Origin: Sinisalibacter aestuarii
GTDB lineage: Bacteria > Pseudomonadota > Alphaproteobacteria > Rhodobacterales > Rhodobacteraceae
Assembly: GCF_027923545.1 (NCBI RefSeq)
Contig: NZ_BROH01000007.1
Location: 1-64,000, forward strand
Reading direction: 5' to 3'
DNA length: 64,000 bases
Shown: in pieces, positions 42,305 to 51,417 of the stretch
Layout of the letters: each line of letters starts with the position of its first letter
Position numbering within the stretch: position 1 is the stretch's first letter
Program-made: the position numbers and the translations under genes
Notes under the pieces: model-generated
The model's database searches: none
Seen by the model: the letters and a program-made list of their open reading frames with translations, nothing else
Told to the model about the DNA's origin: nothing

Positions 42305-43501
42305 ATGGAGAGGGATGTGTTTACAGGCAATTTCACCCAGCAGGAGCCGCTGCCGCAGGCCTCGGTCGAGGCGGCGTTGCGGGTCATGCAATCGGGCCGG
42401 CTGCACCGCTACAACACCGCGCCGGGCGAGGTGTCGGAGGCGGCGGCGCTGGAGGCTGAATTTGTCGCCTATACCGGCGCGGCCTATGCGCTGGCCGTGG
42501 CCTCGGGCGGCTATGCGCTGGCCACGGCGCTGCGCGCGCTCGGGGTCGGGCCGGGCGAGACGGTGCTGACCAACGCCTTCACCCTCGCGCCGGTGCCGGG
42601 GGCGATCGCCTCGCTCGGGGCGGTGCCGGTCTTTGTCGGCGTGACCGAGGATCTGGTGATCGACCTCGACGATCTGGCGGCGAAAGCCGCGCAGGCGCGG
42701 GTGCTGCTGCTCTCACATATGCGCGGGCATATCGCGGATATGGACCGGCTGATGCAGATCGCCAATGCGGCGGGGCTGATCGTGGTCGAGGATTGCGCCC
42801 ATACGATGGGGGCACGGTGGAACGGGGTGATGTCGGGCCGTCACGGCGCCATCGCCGCCTATTCGACGCAGACCTACAAGCATCTCAATTCCGGCGAGGG
42901 CGGGCTGCTGATCACCGACGATGCCGAATTGGCGGCGAAAATGGTCATGCTGTCAGGCTCTTACATGCTCTACGAGCGGCACGGTGCGGCGCCCGGCCCG
43001 GCGGTGTTCGACGCGGTGAAATACGACACACCCAATGTGTCGGGCCGGATGGACAATCTGCGCGCCGCCGTGCTGCGGCCCCAGCTTGCCGATCTCGACC
43101 GGCAATGCGCGCGCTGGAACGAACGTTACCGGGCCGTGGAGGCGGGGCTGACCGGCACGCCGGGGCTGACGCTGATCGCGCGGCCAGAGGCGGAGGATTA
43201 CGTGATGTCGTCCTTCCAGTTCCTCGCGCTCGACTGGGCGGGGCGCGAGGTGGCCGACCTGGTGGCGCGCACGGCGCGGCGCGGGGTCGAGCTCAAATGG
43301 TTCGGCGCGCCGGAACCCTCCGGCTTTACCTCGCGTTATGACAGCTGGCGCTATGCGCCCTCGCAGCCGATGCCGCGCACCGACCGGGTGCTGGCGGGGC
43401 TGCTCGATCTGCGCCTGCCACTCACCTTTTCGCTGGAGGATTGCGCCCTCATCGCCCGGATCATCCGCGAGGAGGCGGGGGCGGTGTTTCAGGCGGGGTG
43501 A
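42305..43501 (+). CDS. DegT/DnrJ/EryC1 aminotransferase-family protein
   Basis: A 398-residue fold-type I PLP protein of the sugar aminotransferase family. VASGGYALATALRALGVGPGETV and VVEDCAHTMGARWNG (PLP-contacting Asp) are clear, followed by the Lys segment AYSTQTYKHLNSGEGG. These enzymes transaminate nucleotide-linked keto sugars in surface-glycan synthesis. TYKHLNSGEGG differs from the common SFxxxKxLxxGEGG only slightly. With gph it forms a two-gene plus-strand unit; possible relation to the glycan cassette at 46-52 kb is inference. A minus-strand ppsA terminator follows. Confidence 0.85.
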   Translation: MERDVFTGNFTQQEPLPQASVEAALRVMQSGRLHRYNTAPGEVSEAAALEAEFVAYTGAAYALAVASGGYALATALRALGVGPGETVLTNAFTLAPVPGAIASLGAVPVFVGVTEDLVIDLDDLAAKAAQARVLLLSHMRGHIADMDRLMQIANAAGLIVVEDCAHTMGARWNGVMSGRHGAIAAYSTQTYKHLNSGEGGLLITDDAELAAKMVMLSGSYMLYERHGAAPGPAVFDAVKYDTPNVSGRMDNLRAAVLRPQLADLDRQCARWNERYRAVEAGLTGTPGLTLIARPEAEDYVMSSFQFLALDWAGREVADLVARTARRGVELKWFGAPEPSGFTSRYDSWRYAPSQPMPRTDRVLAGLLDLRLPLTFSLEDCALIARIIREEAGAVFQAG

Positions 43502-43542
43502 CGGCCGGCTGGGGCGGGGTTTCGACGTGCCGTGCAGCGGAC

Positions 43543-43572
43543 AAAAAAGGCCGGGGCGAGGGAGCCCCGGCC
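43543..43572 (-). terminator. Terminator of ppsA
   Basis: Read on the minus strand, GGCCGGGG (43572-43565) pairs with CCCCGGCC (43556-43549), followed by TTTTTT (43548-43543). It lies 30 bp downstream of the ppsA stop. A second GC-rich hairpin, GGGGCGC-CGGA-GCGCCCC (43580-43597), sits between. Confidence 0.9.
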
Positions 43573-43602
43573 AGGAGAAGGGGCGCCGGAGCGCCCCCGG
43601 AC

Positions 43603-46005
43603 TTATCCTTTGCGCGCCTTCTCGGCTTCCGCCACGTTTTCCTTCACCGCAAGGAAGCTGTCGGGCGTGACCGAGATCGTGTCGATCCCGGCTTGCACGA
43701 GGAACTTCGCGAAGGTCGGATCGTTCGACGGCGCCTGCCCGCACAGGCCGACATAGGAGTTGGTCTTGTGGGCTTTCTCGATCACGGTCGAGATCATCCA
43801 TTCCACCGCCTCGTTCGATTCCTCGAACAGATCGGCCAGCGTGCCCGAGTCGCGGTCCACGCCGAGGGTGAGCTGGGTGAGGTCGTTCGAGCCGATCGAG
43901 AACCCGTCGAACCGGTCGGCGAATTGCTCGGCGAGGATGACGTTGGCCGGGATCTCGCACATCACGTAGATCTCAAGCCCGCCTTCGCCCCGCACCAGGC
44001 CGTATTCGCCCAGCACTTCGAGCACCTTGTCGGCCTCGTCGAGCGAGCGGCAGAACGGGATCATGATGGTGACGTTGTCAAACCCCATATCCTCGCGCAG
44101 CCGCTTGATCGCCTTGCATTCGAGGCCAAAGGCTTCCTTGTAGCTTTCCGAGTAGTAGCGCGAGGCGCCCCGGAAGCCGATCATCGGGTTTTCTTCCTTC
44201 GGTTCGAACTGCTTGCCGCCCACCAGCTCGGCATATTCGTTGGTCTTGAAGTCCGACATGCGGACGATGACCTTGTTGGGGTAGACCAGCGCCGCGATCC
44301 GGCTCAGGCCGCGCGCGAGCGTATCGACGAAGAACTGCGATTTGTCGTCGTAGCCCTTGGTCAACTCCTCGATGAATTCGCGGTCTTTCTTCTTCTCGAC
44401 CTTGTCGAAATGCAAAAGCGCGAGCGGGTGGGCGATGATCGCGTTGTTGATCACGAATTCCATCCGCGCGAGGCCCACGCCATCGACCGGCAGCCGCCAC
44501 CAGCGCGCCGAGGTCGACGGGTTGGCGAGGTTGAGCATGATCTTGGTTTCGGTCTCCGGCACATGGCTGAGATCGAGCTCTTCGACCGCATAATCGGCAA
44601 AGCCCTCGTAGACGAGCCCGTCATCGCCCTGCGAGCAATCCACCGTCACATCCTGCATGTCGTGCAGCACATGGGTGGCGTCGCCGCAGCCGACGATGGC
44701 CGGCACGCCAAGCTCGCGGCTGACGATGGCGGCGTGGCTTGTGCGCCCGCCGGCATCGGTGATGATCGCCTTGGCCTTCTTCATGATCGGCACCCAGTCC
44801 GGGTCGGTCTGGGTGGTGACGAGGATCGAGCCGTCGATGAACTTGTCGATGTCCTTCACGCTTTCGATCAGGCAGATCGTGCCGGTCGCCACGGCGGCGC
44901 CGACCGAGATGCCGCGCATGATTTCCTTGCCATGGCTCTTCACGCTGAAGCGCTTCATCGCGCCGGCCTGGGCGCGGCTTTGCACCGTTTCGGGCCGGGC
45001 CTGAACGATATAGATGCCGCCGTTCACGCCATCGCGCGCCCATTCCATGTCCATCGGCTGGCCATAATGCTCTTCGATGGTCTTGGCGTAGCGGGCCAGC
45101 TCGACGATCTCTTCGTCCGACAGCACCCAGCTTTCCTTTTCCTTCTTCGACGTCGGCACGTTCTTCGTCATGTCGTCGTCGTTTTCGGAGTAGATCATCT
45201 TGATCTCTTTGGCGCCGAGCTTCTTCTCGATGATCGGCATCAGCTTGGGATTGTCGAGGAAGGGTTTGTACACCTGATATTCATCCGGCGTCACCGCGCC
45301 CTGCACCACGTTTTCGCCAAGCCCCCAGGCGGCGTTGATCAGGATCGACTTCGGAAAGCCCGTCTCGGTGTCGATCGAAAACATCACGCCCGAACCGCCG
45401 ATATCGGAGCGCACCATAAGCTGCACGCCGATGGAGAGCGCCACGTCGAGGTGGTCGAAGCCCTGCACCGTGCGGTAGGTGATCGCCCGGTCGGTGAACA
45501 GCGAAGCATAGCAGAGCCGGCAGGTTTCAAGCAGTTGCTTCTCGCCCACCACGTTGAGGTAGGTTTCCTGCTGCCCGGCAAAGGAAGCGTCGGGCAGGTC
45601 TTCGGCGGTGGCCGAGGAGCGCACGGCGACCGACACGTTGTCCTGGCCCACGCGGCGGCCAAGCTCATAATACGCCTCGACGATGGCCTTGCGCGCATCT
45701 TCCGGGAAGTCGCCCCGCGCGATGGCCTCACGCACCGTGCGCCCGGCTTCGGCCAGCTTGATCTTGCCCTCTTCGAGCGCCTTCATCGTATCGGCGACGA
45801 TGTTGTGCAGATCGTTGTGGGTGATGAAGGCGCGGAAGGCATCCGAGGTCGTGGCATATCCCGGCGGCACCTTGATGCCCAGCGGTTCAAGCTGCGAAAC
45901 CATCTCGCCGAGCGAGGAGTTCTTGCCGCCCACCAGGGCGACGTCTTCGCGCCGCAGATCCTCGAACCAGATGAGGTGGCGCATGTCAGCGGTGTCTTTG
46001 GCCAT
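43603..46005 (-). CDS. ppsA: Phosphoenolpyruvate synthase
   Basis: An 800-residue PEP synthase (pyruvate, water dikinase). The N-terminal ATP-grasp domain includes VGGKNSSLGEM and AVRSSATAEDLPDASFAGQQ; the phosphohistidine is H424 in GGRTSHAAIV; the C-terminal TIM barrel ends with CGQAPSNDP containing the catalytic Cys. It converts pyruvate plus ATP to PEP for gluconeogenesis. The start MAKDTADM has AAAGGACTCTCACC ahead. Length fits PpsA, not pyruvate phosphate dikinase (about 880). Confidence 0.94.
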   Translation of the reverse strand: MAKDTADMRHLIWFEDLRREDVALVGGKNSSLGEMVSQLEPLGIKVPPGYATTSDAFRAFITHNDLHNIVADTMKALEEGKIKLAEAGRTVREAIARGDFPEDARKAIVEAYYELGRRVGQDNVSVAVRSSATAEDLPDASFAGQQETYLNVVGEKQLLETCRLCYASLFTDRAITYRTVQGFDHLDVALSIGVQLMVRSDIGGSGVMFSIDTETGFPKSILINAAWGLGENVVQGAVTPDEYQVYKPFLDNPKLMPIIEKKLGAKEIKMIYSENDDDMTKNVPTSKKEKESWVLSDEEIVELARYAKTIEEHYGQPMDMEWARDGVNGGIYIVQARPETVQSRAQAGAMKRFSVKSHGKEIMRGISVGAAVATGTICLIESVKDIDKFIDGSILVTTQTDPDWVPIMKKAKAIITDAGGRTSHAAIVSRELGVPAIVGCGDATHVLHDMQDVTVDCSQGDDGLVYEGFADYAVEELDLSHVPETETKIMLNLANPSTSARWWRLPVDGVGLARMEFVINNAIIAHPLALLHFDKVEKKKDREFIEELTKGYDDKSQFFVDTLARGLSRIAALVYPNKVIVRMSDFKTNEYAELVGGKQFEPKEENPMIGFRGASRYYSESYKEAFGLECKAIKRLREDMGFDNVTIMIPFCRSLDEADKVLEVLGEYGLVRGEGGLEIYVMCEIPANVILAEQFADRFDGFSIGSNDLTQLTLGVDRDSGTLADLFEESNEAVEWMISTVIEKAHKTNSYVGLCGQAPSNDPTFAKFLVQAGIDTISVTPDSFLAVKENVAEAEKARKG

Positions 46006-46123
46006 GGTGAGAGTCCTTTCTCCGAAAGTTGTCTCGTACCTAGCCGAGTTCGGCGCGGCTATCTTTGACACGGGTCAATGATAGCGCAAACGCCGTGCAC
46101 GATTGTGTACCGAACGGTCACGA

Positions 46124-47080
46124 TCAGGTGTCGGTCTTGTCCTGCGCGGCGGCCCTGGAAATGTCGCGCCGTGCCCGGCTCAGAGCCTTGGGGAAGGGGC
46201 GGGTGCCGCCATGGCTGTCGATCACGTGACGGCAAAGCCGCACCACCTTGTGCGGATCGCCGCCGGCGCTCACATCGGCGAGCAGGTTGCGCAGCCAGGC
46301 GACCGAGTCGCGCCGGGCGCGCAGCGCGCGGTAGATCGCGGCGCTGTCGAGCCTGCCGGCGGCGGCGGCGTCCAGCATCGCGCCGAGCGCGCCGGTCTGT
46401 TCCAGCACGGCTGCGAGACTGGCGCCGAAATGGCGGGCGCGGACGGGTTGGATGCCGCGGCTTTCGAAAAGCTGGGCATGCATCGCGTCTTCGGCAATCG
46501 CGGGGTCGTGGATCACGAAGGCGTGCAGCGCGGCCTCGGCCATCGCCGCCGCATAGCCGTAGCGCGAGGTGAAATCGAGCCGCCGCGCCTCGGGAAAGCG
46601 TTTGTCCCACCCGGCCCGTTCGGGGCTCAGCGTGGCCTGCGGGGCGAGGGCGATCAGCGTGGCGCCGGGCGCGGCCACCGAAAAGGCGGCGGCGGCATAA
46701 CCGCCATCGCCGGCGCCGAGAAAGATCACGCTGGTGAATTCGTCGAAAAACCCGTCATCCACCAGCCGGTCGAAATAGGCGTAGACATGCGGATCGCGAA
46801 ACCATGTTTGCCCGCGCGAGAGCAAGACCAGGCTCGACCAGCCGCGCGCCTGCGCCAGCGTCCAGCCCAGCGGTGCGTGGTTTGCGCGGGCCCGCGCGGC
46901 GGCTTCCTCCTCGAAGGAGACAAGCAGCACCTCGCCGCCCTCGGCGAACAGCGCGGCATGCTCCGCACCGAGCGCGTCGTAATAGCCGCGTTCTTCGGCG
47001 ATATCTTCCAGCGCGATGCGCCAGCTGCCAAGGTCGCCCGCCTCGGCCAGTTCCAACAGGAAATCACTCGTGTCTTTCAT
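46124..47080 (-). CDS. Hypothetical protein with alpha/beta-hydrolase-like GAGDGG elbow
   Basis: A 318-residue cytoplasmic protein. The region FFDEFTSVIFLGAGDGGYAAAAFSVAAPGATLIALAPQATL (about 114-154) looks like a strand-elbow-helix of an alpha/beta hydrolase, but the nucleophile position reads Gly-Ala-Gly-Asp-Gly-Gly with no Ser. WDKRFPEARRLDFTSRYGYA follows. Similar proteins are sometimes labelled PAPS reductase in databases; I see no motif supporting this. It is the last gene of the cassette, 94 bp after the glycosyltransferase at 47175. An enzymatic or binding role in glycan modification is inference. Confidence 0.7.
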   Translation of the reverse strand: MKDTSDFLLELAEAGDLGSWRIALEDIAEERGYYDALGAEHAALFAEGGEVLLVSFEEEAAARARANHAPLGWTLAQARGWSSLVLLSRGQTWFRDPHVYAYFDRLVDDGFFDEFTSVIFLGAGDGGYAAAAFSVAAPGATLIALAPQATLSPERAGWDKRFPEARRLDFTSRYGYAAAMAEAALHAFVIHDPAIAEDAMHAQLFESRGIQPVRARHFGASLAAVLEQTGALGAMLDAAAAGRLDSAAIYRALRARRDSVAWLRNLLADVSAGGDPHKVVRLCRHVIDSHGGTRPFPKALSRARRDISRAAAQDKTDT

Positions 47081-47174
47081 CGCTCAGCCCCAGGATCGCG
47101 CCAAGTCTATCGCGGCTGCGGGGCCGGGGCCAGTGCTGCCCCGTCAACAGAATGTCGACGGGCGGGCGATGATC

Positions 47175-48209
47175 TCAGCTGGTCTGGCCGCCGCGGGCGT
47201 GGCGCATCAGCACCTCGGCCTCGTCCGGCTGCACCACGCGGGCGGGGGGCGAGAGCAGAAGGCGGCCATAGAGCGCGCGGTTGGCCTCGTCGCGCATCAA
47301 CTCGGCAAAGCGGGCCTTGCGCCAGGTCACGGCCTCGCTGTGCAGGCGGGCAAGCCCGGCGTCGGCCCTGAGCCGGGCGAGGTGCGGGGCCGCAAGCCCG
47401 GCGCTCTGGCGGATCGACAGGTCTTCCTCCTGGCACCAGTTGCGCTCGGTCCAGTAATCGAGCCCCAGCGTGTCGCCCTCATGCACGGCGCGGCCCCGGT
47501 CGCGTTTGACGATGTAGCTCTCCATCGCGCCGAGCGGGTAATGGTTGATCTGGGCGAGCCGGTAATTGGGCCGCCCGAACGGTGAAAATATGCCCTGCTT
47601 GCGAAAGCGCGCAGGCAAGTCGCGGCCCTCGCCGTCGAACCAGCGGGCGCTGTCCGCCGCCTCGGTGGGGCTGCGCGGGCGGTGGACGCCGAGTTTGCGG
47701 TAGGCACCCGAATTTCGGTAGAGCGTCTTGAACATGAACACCCGCCAGGGCCAGATCATCACCTCGGGCGCGGCGCGGGTGAAGCGCTCGGTCACCGGCG
47801 TATCGACATAGTCGCGCACCCCGCAATTGCCGAACACCCGCCAGGTGAGGGTAATCGCATCCGCCTCGGGCAGCGCGGCACGCAGCGCCGACAGGGTGTG
47901 ATCGCCCACATGGATATTGACGAATTCGTCCACATCCAGCGTCATCAGCCAATCGGCCCCGCGCACCAGCGGGTGGGCATCGGCCCGCTTCATCGCGGTG
48001 AATTGCGCGCCGCCCTTATGCGGGCCGGGATTGGGCAGGTGGGCGATTTCGCCCATCGCGTCGAGACGGTCGAGCATGGCGGCGGTGCCATCGTCGCAAT
48101 CATTTGAAAGCACGAGGAAATCGGTGAAGCCGATGCCCTTGTGATGGGCCAGCCATTCGAGCAGAAAGGTGGCCTCGTTGCGCACGGTCAGAACGGCGGT
48201 GGCCTGCAT
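47175..48209 (-). CDS. Glycosyltransferase family 2/92-like
   Basis: A 344-residue glycosyltransferase. The N-terminus TAVLTVRNEATFLLEWLAHH is the nucleotide-binding start of GT2/GT92-like enzymes, and LDVDEFVNIHVGD (Asp92-Val-Asp94) the metal/nucleotide-sugar DxD motif. NHYPLGAMESYIVKRDRG marks the C-terminal conserved region. No membrane segment. Its start codon is one base after the stop of the small gene at 48211. Part of the minus-strand cassette; donor and acceptor unknown. Confidence 0.85.
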   Translation of the reverse strand: MQATAVLTVRNEATFLLEWLAHHKGIGFTDFLVLSNDCDDGTAAMLDRLDAMGEIAHLPNPGPHKGGAQFTAMKRADAHPLVRGADWLMTLDVDEFVNIHVGDHTLSALRAALPEADAITLTWRVFGNCGVRDYVDTPVTERFTRAAPEVMIWPWRVFMFKTLYRNSGAYRKLGVHRPRSPTEAADSARWFDGEGRDLPARFRKQGIFSPFGRPNYRLAQINHYPLGAMESYIVKRDRGRAVHEGDTLGLDYWTERNWCQEEDLSIRQSAGLAAPHLARLRADAGLARLHSEAVTWRKARFAELMRDEANRALYGRLLLSPPARVVQPDEAEVLMRHARGGQTS

Positions 48210-48210
48210 C

Positions 48211-48396
48211 TCACCAGCCTTTCCGGAAGGTCACGACCGTCTTGTCCGAGATGTTCGGAAAACAGCTCGGCCCCGCATCGTGGAAGGCGCCGAACACCGC
48301 CTGCCCGCCGGCCTGGCCGAACCGGATGCCGCGCGAGCGGATCATCTCCGGCCCTCCGGCGCGCTTGCCCCGTGCTGCCTTGCCCCGCGCGGCCAT
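48211..48396 (-). CDS. Small 61-residue protein inside the glycan cassette, unknown
   Basis: A 61-residue protein starting MAARGKAARGKRAGGPEM and ending DKTVVTFRKGW, with a middle GIRFGQAGGQAVFGAFHDAGPSCFPN, no family recognised. It starts 4 bp after the stop of the fusion gene and stops one base before the next start (TGA-G-ATG), so expression by translational coupling is likely. The basic N-terminus could bind polyanion. It may instead be the remnant of a larger gene; spacing argues against random noise. Confidence 0.55.
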   Translation of the reverse strand: MAARGKAARGKRAGGPEMIRSRGIRFGQAGGQAVFGAFHDAGPSCFPNISDKTVVTFRKGW

Positions 48397-48400
48397 GCGC

Positions 48401-50782
48401 TCAGCTTTCCATATCGAGCGCAAGCGAGAAGGCCACGCGCTCCATTTCGGTCAGATCGGTGTTGATCGCCTGTTGATACAGATCCTCGAATTCCGGCGTG
48501 CCGTGCAACTCGGCGGCCTTGGCCTTGTGCCAGGCCACGCCCTCGTCATGCAGCCGCCGCAATTCCTCGTCCTGCAGCAGCCGCGCCATCTCGGCGCGCA
48601 GGCGCGGAATGTTGCGCTGGATCGTCACGTCCCTGTTGCCGCCCCAATCCATGCGGATCCAGTAATTCAACCCGATCGACCGGTCGACATGCAGCGCCCG
48701 CCCGCGCTGGCGCTTGACGAGGAAGCTCTCGGCCGAGCGCAGGGCGTAATGGTTGAGCTGGATCATGTCGTAGCCGATGGTCTTGAGGTCCGAGCGCCAG
48801 CCCTTCTTGTGATAATTGGCCGTCATCTCCTGACCCGATCCGTTGACCCATTTGACCGCCTGTTCATGGCTGTCGCGCAACTGGTTGGGCCGGTGGCACG
48901 ACAGCTTGGCATAGGCGCCGGTGTTTTTCGTCATCGTCTTGAAGCCCCAGGTGGTATGGGGCTTGGGGCAGTATTTGGGCGCGGCGGAGCTGAATTGCTC
49001 GATCACCAGCCGGTCTTCATAGGTTTCCACGCCGTTATGGCCGAAGAGCCGCCAGGTCATCGCCACATTGGTGGCGTCGGGCACGCGGTCGAGGAAATCG
49101 GTGAGCAGCCCGTTGCCCACCCGCACGTTGATGAACTCGTCCACGTCGATATGGATCACCCAGTCGGCATTTTCGATCAGGTCTTCTTTCAGCGCCTTGT
49201 TCAGCGCGTGCTGCTGGGGTGATTTGCCCTTCCAGTCGTTGTTGTAGCGGTGCTGGACGATGCCGAGATCCTGCAGACGGTCCAGCATCTCATGGGTGCC
49301 GTCGGTGCAATCGTTGGTGTAGATCAGGAAATTGTCGATCCCGATCATCCGGTGATAGGCGATCCATTCGAGGATATAGGGCGCCTCGTTCTTCATGCAG
49401 CCGACGATCACGTTGCCGGTCTTGCCGGTGGGCAGCGCGCGCGGGGCGGGTTCGGTGAAGGGCGCGGCCAACTCTTCCTCGTTCACCCGCCCGATCTTGT
49501 TATGCGGCGCGAAGCGGCCGCCGCGCAGGTGGTGGAAGTTTTCCTTCGCCCGGTCCGAGAGCAGCTTTTCCGCCATCGGGGTGAGGCCGGTCGCGGCGGG
49601 CGCCTTGCCCTGTTTCTCCGGCCTGGCGGCTCCGGCCTTTTCCGCTTCGGTTTTTGCGGGCGCGGCCTCGCGGGCGGCCTTGCGCGCCTCTTCGGTGGCC
49701 TGGTCGATGCGGGGCAGGAAGGCGGCGGCGTATTGCGTGGCGCGGAAGCCAAAGCCCGGATCGGCCTCGTGCCAGGTGCCCTTGGCGCGGTCGCGCTTGA
49801 GCGCTGCGTCGCTCAGGCCGGGATGCGCCTTGATGAGCGCTCTGTTGCCCGCCTCGAACCGTTTGGACAGGGCCGAAAGGCTGCCCGGCCCGATCGGATC
49901 GCCGGGCAGGCTGATCTCGGAGAGCAGTTTGCGCCAAAGCTGGCGCGGGATCACCCGGCCGGTGGCGAGCAGCTTGACGAACACGTCGTTGGTCTGCCGC
50001 CAGCGCGCCAGCGTGGCGGCGGGGTGTGGCTCGGGCAGGGTGGGGGCCTCGGCCTGGCCGATATTGCCCCCGATCCCCAGCATCTCGCGGATTTCGTCGG
50101 TGATGGCGGGCGAGTGGATGCGCTCCGGATCATAGCCGCGCAGCACCACCTTGCCGGCGCCGAACACCGCCTCCCAGCGCTCGACAAGGCGGGCATAGTC
50201 AAGCCAGTGTGGGGCGGCCTGCAATTCGGGAAAGCCTTGAGTGGCGGGCGAAATATCCGCCCAACCCGCCAGCGCCGCCTTGCGCCAGTCGGGGGCCGTG
50301 GCCATCGCGATCTCGCGCTCCAAGGGCGCGGTGCGGCCCTCGGCGACGGCTTGCGCATAATGGCGCAGCAGCACGCGGGCCTGTTCGTCGAGATGGGCGA
50401 GCACGGTGATATCGTCGGAATGCGGCGCGAGCAGATCGCGCAGCCGCTCCAGCTCGCTGCGGTTGGGCAGCGTGACAAGCTGGTGGGCGGAAACCACGTA
50501 AAGCTCGGGGCCGTGCTTTTCGATCTCGGCGGCGATGTCCTGCGCCACCATGCGCTGGAGCCGGGCCTGCGCCGCATCGCGGGCAAAGCCACGGGCAAAG
50601 CGCAGCGGATCGACATGGCCCGGATCCGTCACCGCCATGTAAAGCCGGGTGTGGTTCCTGCGCCCGAGCGCGCCGGAATAGAGCACGCCCTGCTCCAGAA
50701 GCCGGGCGCGCTTGTCGTCCAGCACCGCCTGAAGTTCGTCTGCGCCGCACCACGGCAAACCGATATGCACAATGATCCGCAT
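48401..50782 (-). CDS. Fusion of degenerate sulfotransferase-like domain and glycosyltransferase
   Basis: A 793-residue two-domain protein. Residues 1-330 resemble the P-loop sulfotransferases next door (MRIIVHIGLPWCGADELQAVL, IREMLGIGG) but the 5'-phosphosulfate loop PKTGTT has become PWCGAD, so PAPS binding looks lost. A Glu/Ala/Lys/Arg-rich linker (about 355-455) leads to a GT2/GT92-like domain starting VIVGCMKNEAPYILEW with HIDVDEF (D546, D548). The C-terminal region ENADWVIHIDVDEFINVRVG and NHYALRSAESFLVKRQRG match its two glycosyltransferase neighbours. Start shares one base with the preceding stop (TGATG at 50784-50780). Confidence 0.82.
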   Translation of the reverse strand: MRIIVHIGLPWCGADELQAVLDDKRARLLEQGVLYSGALGRRNHTRLYMAVTDPGHVDPLRFARGFARDAAQARLQRMVAQDIAAEIEKHGPELYVVSAHQLVTLPNRSELERLRDLLAPHSDDITVLAHLDEQARVLLRHYAQAVAEGRTAPLEREIAMATAPDWRKAALAGWADISPATQGFPELQAAPHWLDYARLVERWEAVFGAGKVVLRGYDPERIHSPAITDEIREMLGIGGNIGQAEAPTLPEPHPAATLARWRQTNDVFVKLLATGRVIPRQLWRKLLSEISLPGDPIGPGSLSALSKRFEAGNRALIKAHPGLSDAALKRDRAKGTWHEADPGFGFRATQYAAAFLPRIDQATEEARKAAREAAPAKTEAEKAGAARPEKQGKAPAATGLTPMAEKLLSDRAKENFHHLRGGRFAPHNKIGRVNEEELAAPFTEPAPRALPTGKTGNVIVGCMKNEAPYILEWIAYHRMIGIDNFLIYTNDCTDGTHEMLDRLQDLGIVQHRYNNDWKGKSPQQHALNKALKEDLIENADWVIHIDVDEFINVRVGNGLLTDFLDRVPDATNVAMTWRLFGHNGVETYEDRLVIEQFSSAAPKYCPKPHTTWGFKTMTKNTGAYAKLSCHRPNQLRDSHEQAVKWVNGSGQEMTANYHKKGWRSDLKTIGYDMIQLNHYALRSAESFLVKRQRGRALHVDRSIGLNYWIRMDWGGNRDVTIQRNIPRLRAEMARLLQDEELRRLHDEGVAWHKAKAAELHGTPEFEDLYQQAINTDLTEMERVAFSLALDMES

Positions 50783-51417
50783 CAGCTTTCGCTCGTCTCC
50801 CCGCCTGATGCCGGGTTGGCATTGGCCTTGCCCCACCACGGCAGATCGACGCCGAGAAAGCCCGCGAGCTTTGCCCGCGCTTTCGGATCGGCAACGTCGT
50901 ATTCCAGAAAATCCTCCGCCCCGGCAAAGACATGGCGGCAAAAGGCGGTGTGGCCCTCGATCCAGCGTTCAAGCTCGCCGGGCTTGGCCCCGAAGCCCAT
51001 CGGCAGGCCGGGGATCGAGCTGTTCGGCATCCGCCCGGTGCCAAGATCGGACCAGCGGCGCATGGAGGCGGCATGGTCCTCGGGCGGGCGCGACGAGAGC
51101 AGAAACCGCGCGCCCGGGTGCAGCATGCGGATCGCCTCGATCAGCCCCCAATCGGTCTGCGGCCAGGCATTGCGCTTCTTGCGCAGCACATTGATTTCGC
51201 TCAGCGCATCGTAGTCGGAGAGAAAATGCAGCGGATCGCCGGTTTCGTAATAGCCGCGATAGAGCGCGAGGCCGACGAAGCCGCGGCGGTTATCCTTGCG
51301 CTGGCGCAGCCGGTAATCGGCCACGCGGAACCCGGCCTTGTCCAGCGCCTTGCCAAGCGTGGTGGTGCCCGATTTCGGCAGACCGAGATTGATCACCCTG
51401 AGCCCGTCCGGGATCAT
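50782..51417 (-). CDS. Sulfotransferase family protein
   Basis: A 211-residue P-loop protein with NLGLPKSGTTTLGKAL (5'-phosphosulfate loop LPKSGTTT at 13-20) and a later LLSSRPPEDHAASMRRW segment with the 3'-phosphate-binding Arg/Ser. Expected cytoplasmic PAPS-dependent sulfotransferase acting on a glycan or lipid acceptor. Short for the family but complete at both motifs. Start overlaps the preceding glycosyltransferase stop by 4 bp (ATGA), stop overlaps the fusion gene start by one base. Confidence 0.82.
   Translation of the reverse strand: MIPDGLRVINLGLPKSGTTTLGKALDKAGFRVADYRLRQRKDNRRGFVGLALYRGYYETGDPLHFLSDYDALSEINVLRKKRNAWPQTDWGLIEAIRMLHPGARFLLSSRPPEDHAASMRRWSDLGTGRMPNSSIPGLPMGFGAKPGELERWIEGHTAFCRHVFAGAEDFLEYDVADPKARAKLAGFLGVDLPWWGKANANPASGGETSES

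Noticed and set aside
43441-46068. 875-codon plus-strand frame opposite ppsA
   Set aside because: Shadow of a well-conserved enzyme gene; no ribosome-binding site and no domain.
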